Shown: piece after piece, positions 24,327-31,927 of the stretch
Layout of the letters: each line of letters begins with the position of its first letter
How positions within the stretch are numbered: position 1 is the stretch's first letter
DNA from: Burkholderia sp. SRS-W-2-2016
GTDB taxonomy: Bacteria; Pseudomonadota; Gammaproteobacteria; Burkholderiales; Burkholderiaceae
Assembly: GCF_001931485.1 (NCBI RefSeq)
Contig: NZ_MSDV01000042.1
Coordinates: forward strand, 58,003-122,002
DNA: 64,000 bases
Reading direction: 5' to 3'
Translations under genes and position numbers: made by a program
The notes under the pieces: generated by a model
Database searches by the model: none
Seen by the model: the letters and a program-made list of their open reading frames with translations, nothing else
What the model was told of the DNA's origin: nothing

Positions 24327-26072
24327 TCAGGTTCGGCCATTCGCGCCTCGCTTCGAACCGGCCCAGAAGTCGAAGAAGTTGAACCATTGATACGGCGCCT
24401 TGCGGCAGTAGTGTTCGAGCCGCAGCGCATAGCGCTGCGTCCACGCGGCCAGATGCTGCGCGCGTTCGCGGCGCGGCAGCTCGATACGCTCGGCGAAAGG
24501 CTCGAAGTACATCCGGTAGCCGTCGCGCTCTTTCAGGCAGAAGAACAGGTAGACCGGGCAGCCGAGCGCATGCGCGAGCACGTACGGCCCCTGTGCGAAC
24601 GGCGCGCTCGCGCCGAGGAACTGCGCGTCGGTGGTGCGCCCCGCCTCGTTGGCCGGCACCCGGTCGCCGACGATCACCAGCAACTCGCCCGCATCGATGC
24701 GCTGCTGCATCAGCACCGCGGTCTGCGGACCGAAGTCGCCGACTTCGAGCAGATGTCGCGCGAAATCGCGATTCGACGCTGCCAGCACATGATTGAAGCG
24801 GCGCGCGTGCTCGGTGTAGACGACCGCGGTGACCTTCGCGTGCGCGCCGCGCACCGCGAGCGCGCGGACCATCTCCAGATTGCCGAGATGCGCGCCGATC
24901 ACGAGCGCGCCCTTGCCGCTCGCGATCAATGCTTCGAAGGCCGAAGGATCGTCGAAGCTGACGTCGGTTTCGTTGACGCGGCCGGTCCACGCGGCGAGCT
25001 TGTCAAAGCCCGATTGCGCGAACGCGAGCATATGGCGATACGCGGACAGCCAGCCGGGGCGCGGCGTGTCGCCGGACGGTGCGACCGTGCCGAGATGGCG
25101 GAAATAATTGGCCGACGCGTCGCGCGCGGCACGGCCGGTCAGCAGGAAATACGCAACGATCGGATGCAGCCACAGCGCGGTGAAGCGGCGGCCGAACAGC
25201 TTGCAGCTGAGCGCGAGCAAACTCATGCCGAGATGGCTGCCGCGTTCGGCGATGCGCCACCACGCTTCGGGCGGCTGGGCGCCCTGCTCGCCAGAGGAAT
25301 CGGCGGAATCGGCGGCGCTCAGCCCGCGCCGCGGCATCAGCTTGTGCGCGAGCAGCATCGGCAGACGCCACAGCATCCCGAACACGAGCCGCGTATGACT
25401 GCGGCTGATCCGCACGTTGTCCCACAGCACGTCGAAATGCGATACGCCATCAAACGCGTAGGTCACGCGCGTCGGGATCGAGCGGAACGCCGCGCGCCGC
25501 CAGTGCAGGCGCACCAGAATTTCGATGTCGAAATCCATCCGCGTCGGCAGCTGCACGCTGTCGATCAGTTCGCACACGAGCGCCAGCGGATAGAGCCGGA
25601 AGCCGCACATCGAATCGCGGATCGTCAGCGACAGCGTTTCGATCCACACCCACACGTGCGTCAGATAGCGGCCATACAGGCGCGACTTCGGCACCGTGTC
25701 GTCATAGACCGGCCGGCCGAGAATCACCGCGCCCGGTTCGGCGCGCGCGGCGTCGAGAAAGCGCGGCACGTCGGCCGCGTCGTGCTGGCCGTCGGCGTCG
25801 ATCTGCAACGCGTGCGTGTAGCCGGCCGCGCGCGCGGCGCGCAAACCCGCCATCACCGCCGCGCCCTTGCCGCCGTTTTCCGGCAGGCGCAGCAGCGTGA
25901 GCTGTCCCGCGTATTGCCGCGCGAGCGCGGCGAGCACCTGCTGGGTCGGCTCGTCGCTGCCATCGTCGACGACGAACAGCGGCAGAGCATGCACCGCCAG
26001 ATGCGCGACGGTCGCGCCGATCGCGTCCTTGTGGTTGTAGATCGGAATCACGATGCACGGCGCGAAGCGCAT
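24327..26072 (-). CDS. Glycosyltransferase family 2 / LpxL-like acyltransferase fusion (ApeJ-like)
   Basis: A 581-residue two-domain enzyme. Residues 1-240 form a GT-A glycosyltransferase: IVIPIYNHKDAIG, FVVDDGSDEP (about 35) and the metal-binding HALQIDADGQHD (about 89-100). Residues about 290-581 form a lysophospholipid/lipid A-type acyltransferase: the HX4E motif in VIGAHLGNLEM (about 402), VGDRVPANEAG, and a C-terminal YQWFNFFDFW resembling the LpxL/HtrB end. The linker (about 245-285) contains a moderately charged segment. In APE biosynthesis such enzymes attach the polyene to a sugar/lipid anchor; the fusion suggests glycosylation and acylation happen in sequence on one membrane-associated protein. 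Its start overlaps the ligase stop by one base. Confidence 0.9.
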   Translation of the reverse strand: MRFAPCIVIPIYNHKDAIGATVAHLAVHALPLFVVDDGSDEPTQQVLAALARQYAGQLTLLRLPENGGKGAAVMAGLRAARAAGYTHALQIDADGQHDAADVPRFLDAARAEPGAVILGRPVYDDTVPKSRLYGRYLTHVWVWIETLSLTIRDSMCGFRLYPLALVCELIDSVQLPTRMDFDIEILVRLHWRRAAFRSIPTRVTYAFDGVSHFDVLWDNVRISRSHTRLVFGMLWRLPMLLAHKLMPRRGLSAADSADSSGEQGAQPPEAWWRIAERGSHLGMSLLALSCKLFGRRFTALWLHPIVAYFLLTGRAARDASANYFRHLGTVAPSGDTPRPGWLSAYRHMLAFAQSGFDKLAAWTGRVNETDVSFDDPSAFEALIASGKGALVIGAHLGNLEMVRALAVRGAHAKVTAVVYTEHARRFNHVLAASNRDFARHLLEVGDFGPQTAVLMQQRIDAGELLVIVGDRVPANEAGRTTDAQFLGASAPFAQGPYVLAHALGCPVYLFFCLKERDGYRMYFEPFAERIELPRRERAQHLAAWTQRYALRLEHYCRKAPYQWFNFFDFWAGSKRGANGRT

Positions 26073-27820
26073 CACGCGTCCTCCCGCTGCACGAGCACGC
26101 CCGATGCGCAGTCGCGGCCGTCCAGCCGGTACGCGAACTGCACGCGGCGGCGCGCGGCGTCGTGCGTCAGCGTGAGTTTGAGCACCGCGCCGGGCGGCAC
26201 CGGCGCCATGAACTTGAGCCGCTCGACCGATGCGACCGCGCGCACCCGCGGCCAATGCGCGGCCGCGAGCCGCGCGGCCCAGTCGACCTGTACGACGCCC
26301 GGCAGAATCGGCAGCCCCGGGAAGTGGCCGGCGAAATGGATCAACGTGGGCGGCACGCGCAGCTCGATCTGCAGCGTGTCGCCGCTGCGCGCCTCGGCGA
26401 GCACTTCCATGCCCTCGGCGCGCGGCGCGAACGCGGCGGCCACCGCGCTCGCCGGCAGCTTGCCGCGCGCGTCGAATGGCAGGCTCACGCGAAACCGCCA
26501 GTGGCGCGGCAGCACCACCGCATCGAAATAATCGGCGAGATGACGGCGCAGCACTTTCGCGAGCGCGACGCGGCCGTCTTCGAGCAGCGCCGCGCTGCCC
26601 GCGCCGGTCAGCGCGACCACCGCGCCGACCCGTTCGCGCGACGCACCGTCGAGCGACACCAGCGCCGCCTGCGCGACGTACGGATGCAGCGCAAGCCGCG
26701 CTTCGAGTTCGGGCAGCGACACGCGCTTGCCGTCGAGCTTCAGCACCCGGTCGAGCCGCCCTTGCAGGCGGAAGCGGCCGTCGGCGTCGAACGCGATGCG
26801 GTCGCCGGTGCGATGCCAGTCCGTGTGGTCCAGATGCGGCGAGCGCACGCACAGCGCGCCATCGTCATCGTCGCGGCGCACTTCCGCGCCGGCGACCGGC
26901 TGCCATGCGTCGCCCTCGTCCTGACGGCGCCACGCAATCCCGCCGGTCTCGGTGCTGCCGTAAATTTCGAGCGGCGCGGCGCCGTAGCTCGCCGCGTAGT
27001 GCTGCGCGGCGTCGGCCGCGAGCGGACCGCCCGACGAGAAGAACGCGCGCGGCGCCGGATCGAGCGCGGCGAAGCCCGGCAACGCGGGCCAGCGCGACAG
27101 TTGCGCGGGAGTCGACACGATCGCGGTCGCGCCGCATTGCGCGATGCGGCTTTGCAGCTGCAACGGCTCGATGCCGAGCGCGCGATCGAACGCGCGGCCC
27201 GCCGCGAGCGGCCACAGCACGCGAAACAGCAGACCGTAGATGTGGTGATGCGGGACGCTCGCGAGCATCGTCGCGTCGCCGATCAAGGCGCCCCACTGGG
27301 TCTCCAGCGTGTGCACCTCGGCGTTGAATTGCGCGAGCGTTTTGCGGATCGGCTTCGGCGTGCCGCTGCTGCCTGAGGTGTAGAGCGTGAGCGGCGCTTG
27401 GGGGTCGATCGGATAAGTGGCGTTAGCGGCGGTAGCGACGTGAGTGGCTTCGGCGGTTTCGGCCCCCGCGGACAGCGGCGGCAGGTCCGCGTCGCTCAAC
27501 ATGAAGTCGTACGCGCCGGCGAGATCGGCGAGATAGCCGGGCGTCGCGTTGGCCGGAATCACCGGCTCCTTGCCGCACGCGAACAACGCGAACAGCGCGC
27601 ACGCGAAGTCGAACGGATCGTCGATGCAAAGCGCGCAGCGCCGTGCGGCGCTTGCGTCACGAGCGTCAAGCACGTCGCGCGCTTCGACGAGCGCAATCAG
27701 CGCCGCGACCCGCGCGCGAAACGCCGCGCGATCGAGCAGCGTGGCGCCGTCGCGGCACACCGGCGTAGCGGCGGGCGCGAGCCCGGGCGCGGCGACCAGC
27801 AGATCGTGCAACGCGATCAT
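26072..27820 (-). CDS. Acyl-ACP ligase (AMP-forming) fused to a hotdog dehydratase (ApeH-ApeI-like)
   Basis: A fused enzyme of 582 residues. Residues 1-445 are an acyl-adenylating ligase: P-loop LYTSGSSGTPKPIRKTL (about 147-163), IYGSTETGGIAWR (about 285) and HRTGDRIAFDADGRFRLQGRLDRVLKLDGKRV, with Lys in the last motif the usual A10-type region. Residues about 475-582 are a dehydratase-like hotdog with HFAGHFPGLPILPGVVQVDW, the FabA/FabZ-type catalytic His motif. The ligase would load the aryl starter (such as 4-hydroxybenzoate) onto an ACP; the second domain adds a dehydratase. In other APE clusters these two functions are often separate genes. The 27820 start overlaps the upstream membrane-protein stop by four bases. 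Confidence 0.92.
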   Translation of the reverse strand: MIALHDLLVAAPGLAPAATPVCRDGATLLDRAAFRARVAALIALVEARDVLDARDASAARRCALCIDDPFDFACALFALFACGKEPVIPANATPGYLADLAGAYDFMLSDADLPPLSAGAETAEATHVATAANATYPIDPQAPLTLYTSGSSGTPKPIRKTLAQFNAEVHTLETQWGALIGDATMLASVPHHHIYGLLFRVLWPLAAGRAFDRALGIEPLQLQSRIAQCGATAIVSTPAQLSRWPALPGFAALDPAPRAFFSSGGPLAADAAQHYAASYGAAPLEIYGSTETGGIAWRRQDEGDAWQPVAGAEVRRDDDDGALCVRSPHLDHTDWHRTGDRIAFDADGRFRLQGRLDRVLKLDGKRVSLPELEARLALHPYVAQAALVSLDGASRERVGAVVALTGAGSAALLEDGRVALAKVLRRHLADYFDAVVLPRHWRFRVSLPFDARGKLPASAVAAAFAPRAEGMEVLAEARSGDTLQIELRVPPTLIHFAGHFPGLPILPGVVQVDWAARLAAAHWPRVRAVASVERLKFMAPVPPGAVLKLTLTHDAARRRVQFAYRLDGRDCASGVLVQREDA

Positions 27821-28488
27821 CGCGCCTCCGAACCCGCACGCGCGGCGCGCGGCAACACGACGAGCCGTCGCCAGATATATTCGCCGGCGAGCAGCACGCC
27901 GATCAGCCCGTAAGCGATCACGCCGTTGTACAGCGACCAGTTCGCGCGGCTCCAGGCCAGCGCGGTATAAGCGGAAAAGAGCCCGTTCAGCACGAAGAAT
28001 CCACACCACAGTTGCGTGACGCGGCGCGTATAGCGCACGCCACTCGCCGGCAGATCGGGCTCGCCGAGCCGCGCGAATTTTTCGATCATCGACGGTCCGC
28101 GCACGAGCGTCGCGCCGAACGCGATCAGCAATCCGAGATTGACGAGCGAGGGATAGAAGCGCAGCAGCAGCTCGCTATCGGTGACGACGATCGCGACCGA
28201 CGCGCAGCTCAGCAGCACCACGACGCTCCAGTCGAGCGCGGACAGCTGGCGCAGCGGCATCGCGAGCGGGCCGCCGCCGAGCCAGCGTTGCAGCCACAGC
28301 GTCGCCAGCAGCAAAAAACCGACCAGACGCGGCGCGTCCCAATGCCATGCGCATAGAATCAGCGCCGGATAGGCGAGTTTCAGCAGCACCTGCGCGACGG
28401 TCCTGCCCCAGTGAGGCCGGGCGCCCGGCACGCGGCCAGCGGCGGCACGCGGCTCCGGCAGCGGCGAGCGCGGACGCGCGGCCGGCAT
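27817..28488 (-). CDS. Polytopic inner-membrane protein of the aryl polyene operon (COG4648, ApeG-like)
   Basis: Hydrophobic 223-residue protein with a basic N-terminal tail and about six membrane segments (for example VAQVLLKLAYPALILCAWHW, GLLIAFGATLV, TQLWCGFFVLNGLFSAYTALAW, GVIAYGLIGVLLAGEYIW). It matches the small membrane protein always found between the ACP genes and the ligase in APE clusters. Conserved segments include LRFYPSLVNLGLL and RYTRRVTQLWCGFFVLNG. Function is unproven; scaffolding of the lipidation step or flipping is inference. It overlaps the ACP stop by one base and the ligase start by four. Confidence 0.87.
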   Translation of the reverse strand: MPAARPRSPLPEPRAAAGRVPGARPHWGRTVAQVLLKLAYPALILCAWHWDAPRLVGFLLLATLWLQRWLGGGPLAMPLRQLSALDWSVVVLLSCASVAIVVTDSELLLRFYPSLVNLGLLIAFGATLVRGPSMIEKFARLGEPDLPASGVRYTRRVTQLWCGFFVLNGLFSAYTALAWSRANWSLYNGVIAYGLIGVLLAGEYIWRRLVVLPRAARAGSEAR

Positions 28489-28739
28489 CAGCCTTGCGCC
28501 GCGAGCAGCGATTCGACCGCGCCGATCACGTCGCCGACGGTACGCACGGATTTGAACTCTTCCGGCTTGATGCGGCGGCCGGTCATTTCCTGCAGCTTGA
28601 TGGCCAGATCGACCGCATCGATGCTGTCGAGATCGAGGTCTTCGAACAGATGAGCTTCCGGCGTCACCGCCTCCGGCTCGATCGCGAAGTTCTCCTTGAA
28701 GATCGCGCGGATGCGCTCAAGAATTTCAGTCTCGGACAC
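28488..28739 (-). CDS. Acyl carrier protein of the aryl polyene pathway (ApeF-like)
   Basis: An 83-residue ACP. The phosphopantetheine attachment site is the Ser in DLDLDSIDAVDL (about residue 39). Length, acidic composition and four-helix spacing are those of a type II ACP. It carries growing polyene intermediates or the aryl starter. It lies four bases after the second ACP gene and overlaps the membrane-protein start by one base. Confidence 0.95.
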   Translation of the reverse strand: MSETEILERIRAIFKENFAIEPEAVTPEAHLFEDLDLDSIDAVDLAIKLQEMTGRRIKPEEFKSVRTVGDVIGAVESLLAAQG

Positions 28740-28742
28740 GGT

Positions 28743-29042
28743 TCATTCCCCCTTCCTGGTGGTGTCGTTCGCGGTCTGCGCCGCCGCGCGCTGACTCTCG
28801 ACCAACGCGGCAAGCGTGTTGATCGAGCGAAAGTGCTCGCGCGTGCGTTCGTCGTTCGCCGCGATGGTCAGTTGGTATTGTTTGCGCAGCACGATGCCGA
28901 TCTCGAGCGCGTCGATCGAGTCGAGACCGATGCCGTCGGAACCGAACAACGGCGCGTCGTCGTCGATGTCGGCGGGGCTCAGGTCTTCGAGATCGAGGGC
29001 TTCGATCAGAAGCTTTTTAATTTCCAGTTTTAAAGAATCCAT
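28743..29042 (-). CDS. Acyl carrier protein of the aryl polyene pathway (ApeE-like)
   Basis: A 99-residue ACP with the attachment Ser in GIGLDSIDALEIGIVL (about residue 39). It is more basic at its C-terminus (AAAQTANDTTRKGE) than its neighbour, so the two ACPs are distinct and may have separate roles (priming versus extension), as shown for other APE systems with two ACPs. I start at the ATG at 29042 (MDSLKLEIKKLL), a standard ACP start, which overlaps the end of the acyltransferase gene by 26 bases. Confidence 0.94.
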   Translation of the reverse strand: MDSLKLEIKKLLIEALDLEDLSPADIDDDAPLFGSDGIGLDSIDALEIGIVLRKQYQLTIAANDERTREHFRSINTLAALVESQRAAAQTANDTTRKGE

Positions 29043-29811
29043 AATCGAACAGGTGCTGGGTAATGTGGGCTTCGACCGCATGCGTGACGCTGCGCGCCGC
29101 GATGGCCGGCGTCGCGGCCGCTGCCGCGAGATCGTCGACGCCGAGCGGCTCGAGCACGTTCACGCGCATGCGGAACGCGCGCGCCGGTACGTGGTACCAG
29201 CGCATCTGCCGGGTGAACGCGGGTGGATCGCAATCGATCAGCACCGGCACGATCGGCGCGCCGGTCTTCAGCGCCATGTGCGCGAAGCCGCGCGAAAACG
29301 CGTGCAGGCGGTTCGGTGCCGGACTGCGGGTGCCTTCCGGAAAGATCAGCATCGTATAGCCGGATGCGAGTTGTCTGGCCCCGGCATCGACGAATTCTGT
29401 CGCGTCCGAGTTGCTGACATACTCTGCGGCTCGGACGATTCCCCAAAAACACGGATTGCGCCAATGCGCGTTCTTCACCACGCAGCAGGCGCGCGGCGTC
29501 AGCGCGAGCAGCACCATCACGTCGAGATAGGTCGGGTGATTGGCGACCACCACGGCCGGGCCGCCCGCGCGCAATGCGTCGGCACCTCGCACGTCCAGTT
29601 CCATCACGCCGATGCGCTGCAACACTGCGACCAGTGCGCGGAAAAAAACGTGGATCACCGCGGTCACCGCGCGCTGTCGAGACGCGCGATGCGGCCACAG
29701 CCATGCGAGCGGAAACACCAGCACCGAGAACAGCGCGCCGCACACGCCGAACACCGCGAAGGCGAGGCCGGTCGCGCAGAAGCGCCACAGGTAATCAAGC
29801 CGCGCGCGCAT
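29017..29811 (-). CDS. PlsC-like acyltransferase of the aryl polyene operon (ApeD-like)
   Basis: Membrane-associated 264-residue acyltransferase. It has N-terminal hydrophobic segments (about 10-40), the HX4D motif in VVVANHPTYLDVMV (about residue 92), and the substrate motif in MLIFPEGTRSPAPNRL (about 155). These are the 1-acylglycerol-3-phosphate acyltransferase signatures. It probably acylates the APE lipid anchor, complementing the LpxL-like domain encoded downstream. Its start overlaps the stop of the preceding chain-length-factor-like gene by 17 bases. Confidence 0.91.
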   Translation of the reverse strand: MRARLDYLWRFCATGLAFAVFGVCGALFSVLVFPLAWLWPHRASRQRAVTAVIHVFFRALVAVLQRIGVMELDVRGADALRAGGPAVVVANHPTYLDVMVLLALTPRACCVVKNAHWRNPCFWGIVRAAEYVSNSDATEFVDAGARQLASGYTMLIFPEGTRSPAPNRLHAFSRGFAHMALKTGAPIVPVLIDCDPPAFTRQMRWYHVPARAFRMRVNVLEPLGVDDLAAAAATPAIAARSVTHAVEAHITQHLFDYGFFKTGN

Positions 29812-30496
29812 CCCAGCTCCAGTGCCAGCGCGCGCCGGCGCGTTGCCAGCAGGCCGGCTGGCCGGTTTCGAGGCAGTGCAGCAGCGCCTGACTCTGGGTC
29901 GGGAAGCTGGTTGCGTGAGCCGGCGCGGCGGAAACCTCGCGCGCCTGCGTCAGCGAACACAGCAGCTGCCCGGCCGGGGCCGCCGCGTCGATCAACAGCG
30001 CGAGCGCGCCGCCCTGCACTTCGTCTTCGATCGTGCCGTACGCGAGATCGGCCGGTTCGTCCGCGTACACCAGCAGCACCGGCTCATCCGCCCGGGTCTG
30101 ATATTGCGCGTACGCTTCGAGCAGCGCATAACCGAGCGTCTCGGCGCCCGCCGACACCGCGCTGGCCGCGGAACGGTCGCCGCGCGCGATGCCGAACACG
30201 CCGGTCATCGCGTTCAGTACCGACAGGCTGAACGCGGTCGGCGATACCGGTTCGCCGGCGCTGATCGAACGCAGGATATCGGTGGTGCGGCGCAACTCGC
30301 CGTGCCGCGACGCGAACACCACCCGCACCGGCTCGGCCGCGACACAGTCGTGCGCGACCTTGAGCGCCACCTTGGACAGCGTGCTGAGACGCCGCCGCAC
30401 GATCGGCTCGATAAAGCCGATGTCGGGTGCGGCAGATGCGGTAGCCGGCCAGCTAGACCAGCGACCGACCGGAATGGTCCAGTGCAGATCGGGCAT
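29795..30496 (-). CDS. Ketosynthase-like chain-length-factor protein (ApeC-like), first gene of the operon
   Basis: A 233-residue protein of the truncated beta-ketoacyl-synthase N-terminal-like family (Ketoacyl-synt_2). It retains the KS-like segments VRVVFASRHGELRRT and SPTAFSLSVLNAMTGVFGIA, but where KS enzymes have the active cysteine it reads SAASAVSAGAETLG, with Ser/Ala, so it should not condense by itself. In characterised APE synthases this protein dimerises with a full ketosynthase and acts as a chain-length factor. I start at the ATG at 30496 (MPDLHWTIPVGRW); the upstream in-frame Met at 30625 adds an Arg/Ser-rich stretch unlike the family. It is the promoter-proximal gene of the 17-gene operon. 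Confidence 0.88.
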   Translation of the reverse strand: MPDLHWTIPVGRWSSWPATASAAPDIGFIEPIVRRRLSTLSKVALKVAHDCVAAEPVRVVFASRHGELRRTTDILRSISAGEPVSPTAFSLSVLNAMTGVFGIARGDRSAASAVSAGAETLGYALLEAYAQYQTRADEPVLLVYADEPADLAYGTIEDEVQGGALALLIDAAAPAGQLLCSLTQAREVSAAPAHATSFPTQSQALLHCLETGQPACWQRAGARWHWSWDARAA

Positions 30497-31036
30497 ACGG
30501 TATTCGCGCGTAAAACAGGAAGAGGCTCGGGCGCCTGGCGGAAGATGCCGCCGTGACAACGAACGGCGCCGGCAGCAGCGGGACAATCCAGCCGGAGACG
30601 AGCGTCTTCTTGATGGGGAATTCAATTCAGGATTATCGGCACATGGCCCCGATTATTCAGGCGCCGTCGACCATTAGTCTGATGATCGCCGCGGCTCCTT
30701 TTGTGGCCCGAATAATACTGAATATTGTGGATTAAATCAGCCACAAAAGACGTATCTATCTGTATCCGCGCGATTTAAGCAACACTTTGTCAGACAAATT
30801 GACAAAGGCGCGCGCGAGCGCGGGTGGAGCGGGGTTTCGGGCGCGCTTGCCGGTTTTGTCGCGCATGCGTTCCGAGTATTTTTGCAACGATTTTCCGCGT
30901 TTGTGGGACGCCGAAACGTTTGCGCGTTTTTCGCAAAAACTTTCATTCGACTTTCGACTTACAAACCCGACGACGCCTGATGAGCGCCGCCGCATCGTCC
31001 GCGCAACATTGGCGGCAACCGCGTGCGCGGGCCTGC
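30497..31036. other. Divergent intergenic region with nested inverted repeats upstream of the aryl polyene operon
   Basis: About 540 bases between the APE operon and the manganese riboswitch unit, distinctly AT-rich at 30600-30810. It holds a perfect 10-bp inverted repeat CTTTTGTGGC (30698-30707) and GCCACAAAAG (30740-30749); inside it TTGTGG (30725-30730) pairs with CCACAA (30741-30746). A second group near 30785-30807 has CTTTGTC ... GACAAAG, enclosing the palindrome TTTGTC-A-GACAAA (30786-30798). These are likely regulator sites controlling one or both flanking units. I see no credible coding gene here. Confidence 0.6.
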
Positions 31037-31042
31037 TATACT
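31037..31042 (+). promoter_or_regulatory. -10 element for the riboswitch-controlled exporter gene
   Basis: TATACT at 31037-31042 lies eight bases before the riboswitch P1 stem, the right distance for a transcript start near 31049. No good -35 hexamer lies 16-18 bases upstream (TTGGCG at 31009-31014 is 22 away), so the promoter may be weak or use an activator. Confidence 0.5.
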
Positions 31043-31049
31043 CCGCCCC

Positions 31050-31192
31050 TCATTGGGGAGTAGCCGCCCCGCGAACCGTCCGCACCGCGTTTTTGCCGGT
31101 GCGTTGCAGCGGTGCTACGCGGGGGCGCCTGTCAACAGACTTGGCCGTCACGGCCATGGCAGACGCAGCCTCTGGCCTGGCGAGACCGATGA
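31050..31192 (+). ncRNA. yybP-ykoY manganese-sensing riboswitch
   Basis: The leader carries the conserved yybP-ykoY elements in order: GGGGAGTAGCC (31055-31065), GTCAACAGACTTGG (31131-31144) and CTGGCGAGACC (31177-31187). The outer stem P1 can be drawn exactly: TCATTGG (31050-31056) pairs with CCGATGA (31186-31192), with one G-U pair. Known members bind Mn2+ at the junction of the conserved loops and turn on Mn exporters. Downstream, ACACGC and GCGTGT (about 31196-31223) could form an alternative hairpin between the aptamer and the start codon, the probable expression platform. It precedes the GDT1/MneA-type gene, a regular partner of this class. Confidence 0.92.
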
Positions 31193-31267
31193 TCCACACG
31201 CGCCGCAACAGGGCCCGGCGTGTCGTGGGTCGTCGCTCGTTCACATCTGGCCCGAGGATCATTCAAA

Positions 31268-31840
31268 GTGACTCAAGCTTTTCTTATTTCGACCGGTGCG
31301 GTCGCGCTCGCCGAGATCGGCGACAAGACGCAATTGCTGTCGCTCGTGCTGGCCGCGCGCTATCGCAAGCCGCTGCCGATCATTCTCGGCGTGCTCGCGG
31401 CGACGCTGATCAATCACGCGGGCGCCGGCGCGCTCGGCGCGTGGCTCGGCTCCATGCTGACACCGACCGTCATGCGCTGGGCGCTGGCCGTGTCGTTCAT
31501 CGGCATGGGCTTGTGGATCCTCGTGCCCGACAAGCTCGACGACGAGGAAGCCAACACCAGCCGTTCGCATCTGGGCGTGTTCGGCACCACGGTCGTCACC
31601 TTCTTCCTTGCCGAGATGGGCGACAAGACGCAGATCGCGACGGTCGCGCTGGCCGCGCGCTTTCACGACTTCTTCGGCGTGGTCGCGGGTACGACGCTCG
31701 GCATGATGATCGCGAACGTGCCGGCGATCCTGCTCGGCGACCGCTTCGCGCATCGTCTGCCGACCAGGCTCGTGCACGGCATCGCGGCGGTGATGTTCGT
31801 CGTGCTCGGCGCGATGGCGCTGTTCGGCGTCGGCGTTTAA
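31268..31840 (+). CDS. GDT1/UPF0016 family manganese exporter (MneA-like)
   Basis: Predicted inner-membrane Mn2+ (possibly also Ca2+) exporter of 190 residues with six hydrophobic segments in two repeated halves. Each half has the family signature E-x-G-D-K-T: ALAEIGDKTQLLSL (about residue 15) and FLAEMGDKTQIATV (about 113), separated by an acidic cytoplasmic loop (PDKLDDEEANTS). I start at GTG 31268 (VTQAFLISTG), with GAGG at 31254-31257; the upstream ATG at 31220 would add residues inside the leader RNA. Control by the manganese riboswitch directly upstream supports the Mn export role. Characterised relatives include MneA of Vibrio. Confidence 0.92.
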   Translation: MTQAFLISTGAVALAEIGDKTQLLSLVLAARYRKPLPIILGVLAATLINHAGAGALGAWLGSMLTPTVMRWALAVSFIGMGLWILVPDKLDDEEANTSRSHLGVFGTTVVTFFLAEMGDKTQIATVALAARFHDFFGVVAGTTLGMMIANVPAILLGDRFAHRLPTRLVHGIAAVMFVVLGAMALFGVGV

Positions 31841-31850
31841 GCGGCGCGGG

Positions 31851-31927
31851 GCGGCTCTACTGCGGCTCTACTGCGGCTCTACTGCGGCTCTACTGCGGCT
31901 CTACTGCGGCTCTACTGCGGCTCTACT
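31851..31927. repeat. Seven perfect copies of an 11-bp tandem repeat
   Basis: The unit gcggctctact is repeated seven times without a mismatch directly after the exporter stop codon. The converging lipoprotein gene enters the array from the right, and its TAG stop (31923-31925) is provided by the first unit it meets, so unit number does not affect that protein. Perfect identity between units suggests recent slippage expansion. No hairpin terminator separates the two convergent genes. Confidence 0.95.
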
